Below, one piece after another: positions 15,797-23,936 of a stretch of DNA of 32,264 bases (its first letter is position 1; each line of letters starts with the position of its first letter). Location: positions 1 to 32,264 of the forward strand of contig JALRBS010000176.1 in assembly GCA_023262325.1 (NCBI GenBank). Direction: 5' to 3'. The notes under the pieces were generated by a model. The model worked only from the letters and a program-made list of their open reading frames with translations, did not search any database and was not told the origin of the DNA. Made by a program: the position numbers and the translations under genes. The stretch is from Ilumatobacteraceae bacterium (GTDB lineage: Bacteria > Actinomycetota > Acidimicrobiia > Acidimicrobiales > Ilumatobacteraceae).

Positions 15797-16429
15797 ATAG
15801 CAGCACCACGTAGCGATCAGCACCGAATCAATGACCGTATTCGGGCTCGCGAGGTTCGCCTCATCGGACCAGAGGGTGATCAGCTCGGAATCAAGGCCGT
15901 GCCAGATGCCCTCCGCCTCGCTCGAAGTTTCGATCTTGACCTTGTCGAGGTTGCTCCGAACGCCAATCCACCCGTGTGTCGGGTGATGGACTACGGAAAG
16001 TTTCGGTACGAGGAAGCCCAGAAAGCGAAGGAATCTCGGAAGAAGAGCGTCCAGATCTCGGTGAAAGAAGTCAAATTCCGACCAAAAATTGGCAAGGGAG
16101 ACTTCGATACCAAGGTTCGACATCTCATCGGTTTCCTTGAAGACGGGCACAAGGTGAAAGTCACGCTTCAGTTCCGAGGTCGCGAAATGGCGCACCCAGA
16201 ACTTGGTTCACGGATCCTCGACCAGGTGCTTGAAGCAGCTGGGCCTCTCGCACGTGTCGACAATCAGGCTCGACTCGAAGGTCGAGCGATGTCGATGGTG
16301 CTCTCGCCAGACAAGAAAGCTGCAGAACTCGCAAAAAAGGCACTCGATGCGGAAGCGAAGCAATCCGAACCCGTGCCTCCCAAGATTGAACATTCAGGAG
16401 ACGAACATGCCGAAGATGAAGACAAGTAA
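15797..16429 (+). CDS. infC: Translation initiation factor IF-3, probable AUA start
   Basis: 210 residues. IF-3 binds the 30S subunit and rejects wrong start codons. The N-domain begins [27 protein letters not shown], with [26 protein letters not shown]; the linker is KAKESRKKS; the C-domain has [20 protein letters not shown] and [16 protein letters not shown]; a charged tail follows. AGGAG at 15783-15787 is 9 nt before ATA at 15797, and no ATG, GTG or TTG lies in frame at a usable distance. Rare start codons are typical of infC and allow self-regulation. An in-frame ATG at 15752 would add 15 residues but has no ribosome site. The last 23 nt overlap rpmI. Confidence 0.93.
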   Translation: MAAPRSDQHRINDRIRAREVRLIGPEGDQLGIKAVPDALRLARSFDLDLVEVAPNANPPVCRVMDYGKFRYEEAQKAKESRKKSVQISVKEVKFRPKIGKGDFDTKVRHLIGFLEDGHKVKVTLQFRGREMAHPELGSRILDQVLEAAGPLARVDNQARLEGRAMSMVLSPDKKAAELAKKALDAEAKQSEPVPPKIEHSGDEHAEDEDK

Positions 16430-16604
16430 GACCGCTGCAAAGCGATTTAAGAAGAGTGGCACTGGAAAGTTGCGTCGGCAGCAGGCTATGCGCCAGCACC
16501 TTTTCGAGAAGAAGGCGTCGACGCGGACCCGTCGTTTGGACGGCGATGTCGATGTGCATCCGACAGATGCCAAGAAGATCAAGCGCCTACTTGCTGAGCG
16601 CTGA
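16407..16604 (+). CDS. rpmI: 50S ribosomal protein L35
   Basis: 65 residues, a small basic protein: [20 protein letters not shown], then [23 protein letters not shown] and a C-terminal [12 protein letters not shown], all typical of bL35. The ATG lies inside the end of infC in another frame, with its own AGGAG 6 nt upstream (16396-16400). The 23-nt overlap makes translational coupling with infC likely. The order infC-rpmI-rplT is near universal. Confidence 0.96.
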   Translation: MPKMKTSKTAAKRFKKSGTGKLRRQQAMRQHLFEKKASTRTRRLDGDVDVHPTDAKKIKRLLAER

Positions 16605-16642
16605 TTCCGTAGCCCACTAGAGAACGAACGAGGAGAAAGAAC

Positions 16643-16996
16643 ATGGCACGTGTAAAGCGTGGTGTCGCTGCGAAGAAGCGTCACAAGAAGGTGTTGAAGC
16701 AGGCCCGCGGCTACTACGGCAATAAGAGCCGGTCGTTCCGCGCCGCAAACGAGCAGGTACTCAAGAGCGGTCAGTATGCATTCCGTGATCGTCGAGCAAA
16801 GAAGGGCGAGTTCCGCCGCCTGTGGATTCAGCGAATCAACGCGGCCTGCCGTCAGAACGACATGTCGTACAGCCGATTCATCGCTGGCTTGAATGCCGCG
16901 GGAATCGAAGTGGACCGCAAAATTCTCGCGGATCTCGCAGTGACCGACTCCGCTGCCTTCGCGGCGCTCGTCGCTCAGGCGAAGGCCGCGCTCTGA
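16643..16996 (+). CDS. rplT: 50S ribosomal protein L20
   Basis: 117 residues, normal for bL20, which binds 23S rRNA early in assembly. The sequence starts [20 protein letters not shown], followed by [42 protein letters not shown] and the C-terminal rRNA-binding domain. GAGGAG with correct spacing precedes the ATG. In several bacteria L20 represses its own operon; no L20-type operator was recognised here. Confidence 0.97.
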   Translation: MARVKRGVAAKKRHKKVLKQARGYYGNKSRSFRAANEQVLKSGQYAFRDRRAKKGEFRRLWIQRINAACRQNDMSYSRFIAGLNAAGIEVDRKILADLAVTDSAAFAALVAQAKAAL

Positions 16997-17031
16997 GCTC
17001 AGTCCGGGGCGATAGCCCGCCGGAACCACCG

Positions 17032-17760
17032 GTGGGCTTGGCGCCCCGGAACGCTCGCGTCCACGCCTTGCGGGCGCTTGCGCGCGATCGTCAACTTCGG
17101 CGCGAGTCCGCAGAGGTGCTCATCGAAGGTGCGACGCTCATCGCTGAGGCCGCTTCCGCTGGCTGGACCATCCTTGAGGAGTTCCACAGTTCGGCTGGGA
17201 AGCCAGTCGTGCTCTCAGAGGCGGTCGTGCTGTCAGATGCGGCGCTTGAACGGATTGCGACCACGGAACATCCTCAACCGAATATCGCGACGGCAACTCG
17301 GTCGCAGGCCACTCCACTCAATTCGTGCTCGACGTTGCTCGTACTCGACCGAATCGCAGACCCTGGAAATCTCGGAACGTTGGTGCGGTCAGCCGAGGCC
17401 GCTGGAATTGATGCGGTGGTTGTCACTCCCGGTTCGACTGATCCGTTTAGCCCAAAGGTCATTCGGTCATCAGCGGGAGCGATCTTTCACCAGTCGATCA
17501 TCGAATGCGAACTTGCGGAACTTCGGATCGAGCGATTCCGACTCGTCGGTACGTCGTCGCACAGGGGCGAGCATTACCGCGAATGTGACTGGTCGGGAAA
17601 GGTTGCGATCGTGCTTGGTAACGAGGCGCACGGTCTCGATGATGATGCGCCGATTGACACTTGGGTGCAGATCCCACATGGTGGTCGATCCGAAAGTCTG
17701 AACGTTGCGATGGCGGGAACCCTCGTTGCGTTCGCGCTTGCCGAGTCGCGATCGGCATGA
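17032..17760 (+). CDS. TrmH/SpoU-family rRNA 2'-O-methyltransferase (TsnR-like)
   Basis: 242 residues. The N-terminal substrate-binding part (RNARVHALRALARDRQLRRESAEVLIEGATLIAEA) is followed by the knotted SPOUT domain with its three motifs: LDRIADPGNLGTLVRSAEAAG, VAIVLGNEAHGLDDD and IPHGGRSESLNVAMAGTL. The enzyme transfers a methyl group from SAM to a ribose 2'-OH of RNA, probably 23S rRNA. Actinobacteria commonly carry such a gene (tsnR) between rplT and pheS, as here. Start uncertain: GTG at 17032 is used, 35 bp after rplT; a TTG two codons later is possible. Confidence 0.9.
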   Translation: MGLAPRNARVHALRALARDRQLRRESAEVLIEGATLIAEAASAGWTILEEFHSSAGKPVVLSEAVVLSDAALERIATTEHPQPNIATATRSQATPLNSCSTLLVLDRIADPGNLGTLVRSAEAAGIDAVVVTPGSTDPFSPKVIRSSAGAIFHQSIIECELAELRIERFRLVGTSSHRGEHYRECDWSGKVAIVLGNEAHGLDDDAPIDTWVQIPHGGRSESLNVAMAGTLVAFALAESRSA

Positions 17761-17766
17761 GAGTCG

Positions 17767-17796
17767 TTGGTTCAGGTCGTGTCCGACGCGTATCCT
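17767..17796 (+). promoter_or_regulatory. Putative pheST promoter
   Basis: TTGGTT (17767-17772), an 18-bp spacer and TATCCT (17791-17796), right after the stop of the methyltransferase gene. A start near 17803 would give a leader of about 164 nt before pheS. Confidence 0.4.
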
Positions 17797-17802
17797 CAGA
17801 AC

Positions 17803-17966
17803 ATATGAGTCGGTCGATGCGATTTCTGTGCCCCGGACGAGTTGTCCGGGGGGTCCGAGATCGTGCCCTATGTGGCGCGCGGTCATCCTGAACGTTGTCT
17901 GGGGAACTCACACATCGGGTTGCTGAAACCCGCGAGACTGGTACGCGCACTACATAAGGAACTCCC
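17803..17966 (+). promoter_or_regulatory. Structured leader upstream of pheS
   Basis: Three stems are visible. Stem 1 is CCCCGGAC / GTCCGGGG (17831-17851, 8 bp, 5-nt loop). Stem 2 is CGGGTT / AACCCG (17916-17932, 6 bp, loop GCTGA). Stem 3 is CGCG / CGCG (17931-17947), whose loop shows TGGTA. Stems 2 and 3 share two bases and so compete. A Shine-Dalgarno AAGGAA follows at 17956-17961, 5 nt before the pheS GTG. The layout suggests control of pheST expression. A T-box is conceivable from TGGTACGCG, but the canonical T-box sequence and stem I are not convincing. Confidence 0.45.
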
Positions 17967-18983
17967 GTGATCGACGACATCACACAAGCAACAGAAGAAG
18001 CACTCAAGGCGATTCAGACTGCAAGCGATCTTGCCGAACTTGATCGCGCCGCGGCCGAGATGCTCGGCAAGCGAGGCGCGCTTGGCGTGTTGAAGAGCAG
18101 CCTCTCGAAGGTTGCAGACATTGACGAACGAAAGAATCTTGGTCGTGCTCTCAACGACGCGATGTCCGCCGTCAACGAGGCGCTCGCAACGCACCGTGCG
18201 AATCTCGTGACCGAAGAACGTCTTCGGCGAGTGGAGGCGGAACGACTTGACCTCACCGAATTTCCATCGGCGCCGAGCCGCGGGCATCTGCATCTCGTCA
18301 CTCAGGCGTGGCAGCATCTCGAGGATGTCTTCGTTGGACTCGGGTTCACCGTCGCAGAAGGGCCGGAGGTTGAAACCGATTGGTACAACTTTGAGGCGCT
18401 CAACATGGGGGAGGGACATCCGGCTCGCGGCGAATTCGACACCCTGTTTGTCGGTCATGACGCGGCCGAGAAGCCGGGCGATTCTGGACTACTACTTCGG
18501 ACCCACACATCGCCGGTTCAAATTCGAACAATGCTCGAATCGGAACCTCCGATTTACATCGTTGCTCCAGGGCGGGTGTTCCGGCGTGATACGCCAGATG
18601 CAACTCACATGCCCGTGTTTCATCAGATCGAAGGACTTGTGGTCGATCGGGGTATCACGATGGCGCACCTTGCGGGAACGATCGAAGCCTTTACCCACGC
18701 CTTCTTCGGACCGGGCTTCACCTCGCGCCTGCGACCGTCATACTTTCCGTTCACCGAGCCATCGGCGGAGTTTGACATCCGACGTCCCGACGGATCATGG
18801 CTTGAACTTGGTGGCTGCGGAATGGTGCACCCCGAGGTGCTGCGAGCCGGTGGTGTCGACCCAGAGGAGTGGAGTGGCTTCGCGTTTGGGTTTGGCATTG
18901 ACCGAATGGCAGTGATGCGGCATTCGGTTTCTGATATCCGTGACATGTACAGCAACGACATACGTTTCATCGAGCAGTTCTGA
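17967..18983 (+). CDS. pheS: Phenylalanyl-tRNA synthetase alpha subunit
   Basis: 338 residues; the catalytic subunit of the alpha2-beta2 enzyme. The N-terminal coiled coil (about 1-85, with GKRGALGVLKSSLSKV) contacts tRNA. The class II catalytic core has GFTVAEGPEVETDWYNFEALN, motif 2 LLRTHTSPVQIRTM with GRVFRRDTPDATHMPVFHQIEG, FPFTEPSAEFDI, and motif 3 GFAFGFGIDRMAVMRH. The GTG at 17967 has AAGGAA 5 nt upstream. pheT follows after 9 bp. Confidence 0.97.
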   Translation: MIDDITQATEEALKAIQTASDLAELDRAAAEMLGKRGALGVLKSSLSKVADIDERKNLGRALNDAMSAVNEALATHRANLVTEERLRRVEAERLDLTEFPSAPSRGHLHLVTQAWQHLEDVFVGLGFTVAEGPEVETDWYNFEALNMGEGHPARGEFDTLFVGHDAAEKPGDSGLLLRTHTSPVQIRTMLESEPPIYIVAPGRVFRRDTPDATHMPVFHQIEGLVVDRGITMAHLAGTIEAFTHAFFGPGFTSRLRPSYFPFTEPSAEFDIRRPDGSWLELGGCGMVHPEVLRAGGVDPEEWSGFAFGFGIDRMAVMRHSVSDIRDMYSNDIRFIEQF

Positions 18984-18992
18984 GGTCAACCG

Positions 18993-21365
18993 ATGCGTGT
19001 ACTTCTTTCTTGGTTGAACGAATTTGGACCGTTCGCAAATCCGCACGACGCTGCTGCGATTGACGCGCTGGCAGCCGACCTCACCGCGCTTGGTCTTGCG
19101 GTTGAGGATGTCGTTGCCGTCGGCGGGAGCGTTGCGGGAGTCGTGAGCGCTCGAGTCATTCGAGTCGAACAGCATCCTGATGCGGCGAAAGTTCGGCGAG
19201 TCTGGGTTGATGCAGGCGATGGTGCGGAGCGTCATGTGTGGTGTGGAGCGTCAAACATGGGTGCAGGCGACGTGGTGCCGCTTGCGACGCTCGGCACGAC
19301 GATGCCTAACGGTATGACGATTGAGCGTCGTGGCATTCTCGGCATCGACTCTGAAGGAATGCTCTGCTCGGCCGCCGAACTTGGCATCAACGACGATCAC
19401 TCAGGCATTCTTTTGCTGCCGGCCGATAGCGCGCTCGGTGTTCCGTATGGAGAGGTACTCGGGCTTGACCACGACGTCGTCTTCGATCTCGACCTCACCC
19501 GAAATCGTCCGGATTGCTGGTCGGTCGAAGGCATCGCGCGTGATCTTGCCGCATGGCGAAAGGTTCCATTTGCGGCGCGAGCGCCGATGATTGCCGAGCG
19601 CGGCGTCGCACGGACGATCCCGGTTGAGGTGCTCACCGACGGTTGCGGTCGATTCACCGCAACCGTGATGTCGGGAGTCGTCGTCGGTGCGTCGCCAGAA
19701 TGGATGATCCGAAGGCTCGAAGCAGTCGGTATGCGGTCCATCAACAATGTCGTTGACGTGAGTAATTACGTCATGCTCGATATCGGGCAGCCAAACCACG
19801 CCTACGACTTCGACAAGGTGGCGAACGGATTTCGTATTCGAAATGCGCGAGAGGGCGAGGTGCTCGTCACGCTCGACGAGGCAGAACGCACCTGCTCACC
19901 GGACGATGTCCTCATTTGTGATGGTGCCGACGTTCCGGTCGGTCTCGGTGGGGTGATGGGCGGGCTCGACAGCGAGATTGCTGCGAGCACAACCACCGTC
20001 GCGCTCGAAGTGGCGTGGTTTCCGGCGATCGGAGTCATGCGAACAGCGACGCGACACGGACTTCGGTCCGAAGCATCAGCGCGATACGAACGCGGAGTCG
20101 ATCCGACGCTTGCCGAACGTGCGGTGCTCCGATTCGCTGAACTGTTGTCGATCACATGCCCTGATCTCGTTGTCCACGAGGGGACCACGGACGAACGTTC
20201 AGCCGGTATGCCACCGGTTGACCGGTCGACCTCGCTGCGAGCGTCTGAGGTGACGAGAATTCTCGGCATCGAGTTGTCCGCAACCGAAATTCGACAGCTC
20301 CTCGACCCGATTGGGTTTAGCGCAGCGGAGAATGGCGACTCGCTGAGTGTCACACTTCCAAATTGGCGCCCCGACTCGACAACCGAAATTGACGTCATCG
20401 AGGAAGTTGCTCGACACTACGGGTACGACCGCCTCGGACGATCGGTGCCGAAGTCCACGGTTCATGGACATCTCACTCCGTTGCAGTTGCGACGTCGGCT
20501 CCTTCGAAATGTGCTCGTCGGCCTTGGTCTTTCTGAGGCGATGCCCAACCCGATTGTCGCCCCCGATGTGATGCAACGAGCGGGAGTTGAAGGCGCGCAA
20601 CTGCGTATTCTGAATCCGCTTGTCGCTGAAGAGAGTGCGCTTCGAATTTCATTGCGTCCCGGATTGTTGTCGGCGATCTCGAACAATGAGCATCACCGAC
20701 GGTTCGGTGTCTCACTCTTCGAGATTGGTCATGTGTATCCGCCATCAGGTGACGGATTACCGAACGAATTTGAGGCGCTCTGTGTCGTGCTTGCGGGTCG
20801 TGAGGCACCTGATGCGCTCGCAATTTGGCGAGAAATCGCCGAAGCGCTCGACGTCGGTGCGATGGTCGACCAGTCGTCGGTGCCAAGTGGTTTGCACCTC
20901 ACGCGTTCCGGTGTGCTTCGAGCAGGCCGTGACGTCATCGGCGCGGTCGGAGAAATTGCCCCCGAAGTGCTCGACGAGTTCGATGTCACTGAACGCGTCG
21001 CTGTTCTTGAACTTCGTCTCGACTCGGTGCTCGGGGTGGTGAAAGCACCACCGACGTATCGGCCGGTGAGCAAGTACCCGTCGAGCGACCTCGACCTTGC
21101 GTTCGTTGTGGCTGATGACGTTGCTGCAGATCGTGTTGAACGTGCGATCCGTCAGGGTGCCGCGACGTTGCTCGTTGGGCTGGAATTATTCGATGTGTAC
21201 CGGGGGAGTGGCGTGAGTGACGGCCAACGATCGCTCGCCTGGAGGCTTCGTTTGCAGGCTCCCGACCGAAACCTCACTGACGCAGATGTCGCAGAGGTTC
21301 GCATGCGTGTCGAAGATGCTGTTGCGAAATTTGGTGGCGAGCTGCGCAGCTCGACGGCGCGTTAG
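18993..21365 (+). CDS. pheT: Phenylalanyl-tRNA synthetase beta subunit
   Basis: 790 residues, normal length. Domains in order: an OB-fold tRNA-binding domain (about 40-150, VVSARVIRVEQHPDAAKVRR, GMLCSAAELGI), the B3/B4 editing domain (DLDLTRNRPDCWSVEGIARDLA, VDVSNYVMLDIGQPNHAYDFDKV), the B5 domain (about 400-475, RILGIELSATEIRQLLDPIGF with VIEEVARHYGYDRL), a catalytic-like domain, and the C-terminal anticodon-binding FDX-ACB domain (SKYPSSDLDLAFVV, GVSDGQRSLAWRLRLQ). The ATG at 18993 is preceded by GAGG overlapping the pheS stop. Its stop codon overlaps that of the convergent YqgE gene. Confidence 0.97.
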   Translation: MRVLLSWLNEFGPFANPHDAAAIDALAADLTALGLAVEDVVAVGGSVAGVVSARVIRVEQHPDAAKVRRVWVDAGDGAERHVWCGASNMGAGDVVPLATLGTTMPNGMTIERRGILGIDSEGMLCSAAELGINDDHSGILLLPADSALGVPYGEVLGLDHDVVFDLDLTRNRPDCWSVEGIARDLAAWRKVPFAARAPMIAERGVARTIPVEVLTDGCGRFTATVMSGVVVGASPEWMIRRLEAVGMRSINNVVDVSNYVMLDIGQPNHAYDFDKVANGFRIRNAREGEVLVTLDEAERTCSPDDVLICDGADVPVGLGGVMGGLDSEIAASTTTVALEVAWFPAIGVMRTATRHGLRSEASARYERGVDPTLAERAVLRFAELLSITCPDLVVHEGTTDERSAGMPPVDRSTSLRASEVTRILGIELSATEIRQLLDPIGFSAAENGDSLSVTLPNWRPDSTTEIDVIEEVARHYGYDRLGRSVPKSTVHGHLTPLQLRRRLLRNVLVGLGLSEAMPNPIVAPDVMQRAGVEGAQLRILNPLVAEESALRISLRPGLLSAISNNEHHRRFGVSLFEIGHVYPPSGDGLPNEFEALCVVLAGREAPDALAIWREIAEALDVGAMVDQSSVPSGLHLTRSGVLRAGRDVIGAVGEIAPEVLDEFDVTERVAVLELRLDSVLGVVKAPPTYRPVSKYPSSDLDLAFVVADDVAADRVERAIRQGAATLLVGLELFDVYRGSGVSDGQRSLAWRLRLQAPDRNLTDADVAEVRMRVEDAVAKFGGELRSSTAR

Positions 21366-21925
21366 TTCGCTTCGAGATCGTCAGGCGCGTCGGCGAGCCA
21401 ACTCAGCCGACCAGGTTGGCGAGAGAGGACCTGTCGCCAGAGTGTCTCTGGCTTCGAACCGAAGAGGTCGTTTGTTTCGGCGTTCACCACGATCCATCCG
21501 CCGGCGTCGATCTCGGCGTCGAGTTGCCCGGCCGACCAACCTGCGTATCCACGGAAGATTCGAAGACCTCCAAAATATGGCGCGATAAACGACGGATCTA
21601 ACGAGAGATCGACGGACCAGACGGCGTCGGCGATGCGAACGGCTCCTTCGATTGATTCCGGTGTCGTTGGCGTTCCGAGTGCGAGTGCAATGAGCGCGGA
21701 AGGGTCGACGGGACCACCATCAAAGATCACGACCGGTTCAGTGAGGTGGTCATGCCACCGCTCCATCGGATCAATCTCGGGGAGAAACAACGGGCGATTA
21801 ATGATGACGCCGATAGCGCCTTCATTGCTGTGATCGATGATGTAGACGACCGATCGATCAAAGTTGGGGTCGTCAAGGGGTGGGGAGGCGACGAGCAGGC
21901 GACTGCGAGCGTGTGCTTCGACCAT
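21362..21925 (-). CDS. YqgE/AlgH family protein (DUF179)
   Basis: 187 residues. The family pattern is complete: SRLLVASPPLDDPNFDRSVVYIIDHSNEGAIGVIINRPL, FDGGPVDPSALIAL, and FRGYAGWSAGQLDAEIDAGGWIVV. Structures of family members show a compact fold without a known active site, and its biochemical role is unknown. The ATG at 21925 (MVEAHARS) begins just before the conserved core; the frame continues upstream into argC-proximal DNA, but that is not conserved-looking. It overlaps the pheT stop by 4 bp in convergent orientation and is divergent from argC. Confidence 0.92.
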   Translation of the reverse strand: MVEAHARSRLLVASPPLDDPNFDRSVVYIIDHSNEGAIGVIINRPLFLPEIDPMERWHDHLTEPVVIFDGGPVDPSALIALALGTPTTPESIEGAVRIADAVWSVDLSLDPSFIAPYFGGLRIFRGYAGWSAGQLDAEIDAGGWIVVNAETNDLFGSKPETLWRQVLSRQPGRLSWLADAPDDLEAN

Positions 21926-21937
21926 TTGCCCAGTCTG
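21926..21937 (-). promoter_or_regulatory. Putative leaderless promoter of the YqgE gene
   Basis: On the minus strand CAGACT (plus 21932-21937) ends 6 nt before the ATG at 21925, with no Shine-Dalgarno. It departs from TANNNT at the first base. Confidence 0.4.
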
Positions 21938-21970
21938 TCGCACGAAACAGGAGGGTTCCACGCCGCATGG

Positions 21971-21999
21971 TTGTATGAACATACAGCAAGCTGTATGAT
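21971..21999 (+). promoter_or_regulatory. argC promoter (arginine operon)
   Basis: TTGTAT (21971-21976), a 17-bp spacer and TATGAT (21994-21999), the best promoter in the window. An overlapping GATAAT (21997-22002) is an alternative -10. The argC ATG at 22008 lies 5-8 nt downstream without a Shine-Dalgarno, so the operon message is probably leaderless. Confidence 0.7.
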
Positions 22000-22005
22000 A
22001 ATTCG
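21972..22005 (+). promoter_or_regulatory. Tandem ARG boxes (predicted ArgR operator)
   Basis: Box 1 (21972-21985) fits TGNAT-N4-ATNCA exactly: TGTAT-GAAC-ATACA. Box 2 (21992-22005) is TGTAT-GATA-ATTCG, with one mismatch at the last base. Their centres are 20 bp apart, close to two helical turns. Box 1 covers the -35 and box 2 the -10 of argC. ArgR, encoded five genes downstream, would repress here when arginine is bound. Confidence 0.7.
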
Positions 22006-22007
22006 TT

Positions 22008-23051
22008 ATGTCGTCATCAATCGGCGCGGTACAGCGAGTCGGGATCGTCGGAGCCTCGGGTTTTACCGGAGCCGAACTCCTGCGAATCATCGATCGTCAC
22101 CCCCTTCTCACGGCAACGGTGCTTCAAGCCTCCTCCCAGGCGGGTCAGCAGGTGGCTGCGCTCTACCCGGCGCTCACGGCAGCTGTTGGCGATGCTGTCT
22201 TCGATGCGGTCGATGTCGATGCGCTCGACGGACTCGATGTCGTTGTTCTCGGTCTGCCACATGAAGCGTCGCTGGCGATGGTTCCGTCTCTCGAAGGACG
22301 AGTCGGCTGCGTTGTCGATCTGTCGGCGGCGTTCCGACTGAAGAACCCGTCGGATTACCCGAAGTACTACGGGTTTACCCACGAGCAACCCGAAGCGCTC
22401 GCACGTGCGGTCTACGGCTTGCCCGAATTTCACCGAAGCGAACTCGCCGGGGCGTCGCTCATTGCGACCCCAGGGTGTTATGTCACTGCCGCCATCCTTG
22501 CGTTGCGCCCGCTCACTCAAGCGAACGTCGTCGACACGGTAGGCGTCATCGTTGACGCCGCGAGTGGGGTAACTGGCGCAGGACGAAAGGAAGATCTTGC
22601 GTACTCGTTCACCACGGTCGATGAGAACTTCACCGCGTACGGTCTGCTGCAGCATCGGCACACTCCCGAAATGGAACAAGAGATTGGTGCACAGCTGCTC
22701 TTTACGCCTCATCTCGCACCGATGAACCGCGGCATTCTCGCAACGTGTTACTCGCGGCCAGTCGATGACAACGCAGTCTCGACGGCTTCGGTGCTCGACG
22801 TGCTTCGCAACGCCTACCGAAACGAACCATTCGTTCACGTCATCGACGGCATTCCTGGCACGAAAGCGACGATGGGATCGAATCTGGCGCTCGTCACCGG
22901 CAGATATGACGAACGTACTCGCACCGTCGTGACGATGTGCGCGATTGACAATCTCACGAAGGGTGCTTCTGGAGGTGCGATTCAGGCGCTCAACGTTGCG
23001 CTTGGTTTCGATGAAGCCTGTGGACTCGACCGGATCGGAGTCGCGCCGTGA
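22008..23051 (+). CDS. argC: N-acetyl-gamma-glutamyl-phosphate reductase
   Basis: 347 residues; third step of arginine synthesis, reducing N-acetylglutamyl phosphate with NADPH. The NADP-binding N-terminus reads VGIVGASGFTGAELLRII. The active-site Cys157 is in LIATPGCYVTAAIL, the middle has DAASGVTGAGRK, and the end has TMCAIDNLTKGASGGAIQALN. It heads the operon and overlaps argB by 4 bp (GTGA). Confidence 0.97.
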   Translation: MSSSIGAVQRVGIVGASGFTGAELLRIIDRHPLLTATVLQASSQAGQQVAALYPALTAAVGDAVFDAVDVDALDGLDVVVLGLPHEASLAMVPSLEGRVGCVVDLSAAFRLKNPSDYPKYYGFTHEQPEALARAVYGLPEFHRSELAGASLIATPGCYVTAAILALRPLTQANVVDTVGVIVDAASGVTGAGRKEDLAYSFTTVDENFTAYGLLQHRHTPEMEQEIGAQLLFTPHLAPMNRGILATCYSRPVDDNAVSTASVLDVLRNAYRNEPFVHVIDGIPGTKATMGSNLALVTGRYDERTRTVVTMCAIDNLTKGASGGAIQALNVALGFDEACGLDRIGVAP

Positions 23052-23935
23052 CATCTACGCATTCGCAACGAGCAGAGATTCTTGTTGAAGCGCTGCCGTA
23101 TATCCGACGCTTCGCTGGAAAGACGATCGTCGTGAAGTATGGCGGCAACGCGCTCGCCGGAACCTCTGGCGACGACGCATTGAACGTCTTTGCGACCGAC
23201 GTCGTGCTCATGCGACTCGTCGGCATGCGTCCGGTTGTCGTGCATGGTGGTGGACCGCAAATCAGTGAACTCATGGATCGGCTCGGCAAGCAACCCGAAT
23301 TTCGAGATGGTCTGCGGGTGACGGATGCCGAAACCGTCGACATTGCGCGAATGGTGTTGATCGGTCAGGTCAACCCTCAGATCGTGTCCGCGATCAATGT
23401 TCACGGTGATTATGCGGTTGGGGTGAGTGGCGAAGATGGCGGACTCATTCGGGCAAAGGTCCGGGACCCGCAGCTTGGATTTGTCGGCGATGTCGCAGAC
23501 GTCAACCCGAGCGTCTTGGAGCGACTGCTCGCTGACGAGTTCATACCGGTCGTTGCAACCGTCGGGGTCGATGATCACGGACAGGCATACAACATCAATG
23601 CGGATACCGTCGCCGGCGAGATTGCCGCCGCCCTTGGCGCTGAGAAACTCATCTACCTCACCGATATCGAAGGACTTCGTTCAAATATCGAAGATTCGAA
23701 CTCGCTGATCCGACAGACAACACCCGACGATCTCGAGGAGCTCATCGCTCAGGGAATTATCGCTGGGGGCATGATCCCGAAGGTGCGGAGTTGTATCGAT
23801 GCGGTGCGCCGTGGTGTGCGACGTGCGCACATACTCGACGGCAGAACGCCGCATGCGTTGCTACTCGAACTCTTCACCGATGATGGGGTTGGGACGATGG
23901 TTCATGATCGCGCCGACGGCGCCAAGGAGGATTGA
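23048..23935 (+). CDS. argB: Acetylglutamate kinase
   Basis: 295 residues; phosphorylates N-acetylglutamate, the usual point of arginine feedback. The N-terminal helix (AEILVEALPYIRRFAGK) typical of arginine-sensitive hexameric enzymes is present. Then come VVKYGGNAL, VVHGGGPQISELMDRLG, the substrate region FRDGLRVTDAETVDI, and GGMIPKVRSCIDAVRRGVRRAHILDGR near the arginine site. The GTG start overlaps the argC stop. It directly follows argC: the argJ gene that usually sits between them is absent. Confidence 0.97.
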   Translation: MTSTHSQRAEILVEALPYIRRFAGKTIVVKYGGNALAGTSGDDALNVFATDVVLMRLVGMRPVVVHGGGPQISELMDRLGKQPEFRDGLRVTDAETVDIARMVLIGQVNPQIVSAINVHGDYAVGVSGEDGGLIRAKVRDPQLGFVGDVADVNPSVLERLLADEFIPVVATVGVDDHGQAYNINADTVAGEIAAALGAEKLIYLTDIEGLRSNIEDSNSLIRQTTPDDLEELIAQGIIAGGMIPKVRSCIDAVRRGVRRAHILDGRTPHALLLELFTDDGVGTMVHDRADGAKED

Positions 23936-23936
23936 C

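Noticed and set aside
17805-17891. Possible 28-codon leader peptide before pheS
   Set aside because: It contains only one Phe codon and no ribosome site, so it does not fit Phe-dependent attenuation; the structured RNA is a better explanation.
17916-17966. Definite T-box riboswitch for pheST
   Set aside because: Only TGGTACGCG resembles part of the T-box; the full consensus and a convincing stem I with a specifier loop could not be found, so it is kept as a speculation only.
22017-23054. A 345-codon minus-strand frame opposite argC
   Set aside because: No family features and an unusual Arg/Asp-rich composition typical of antisense frames; argC is complete on the plus strand.
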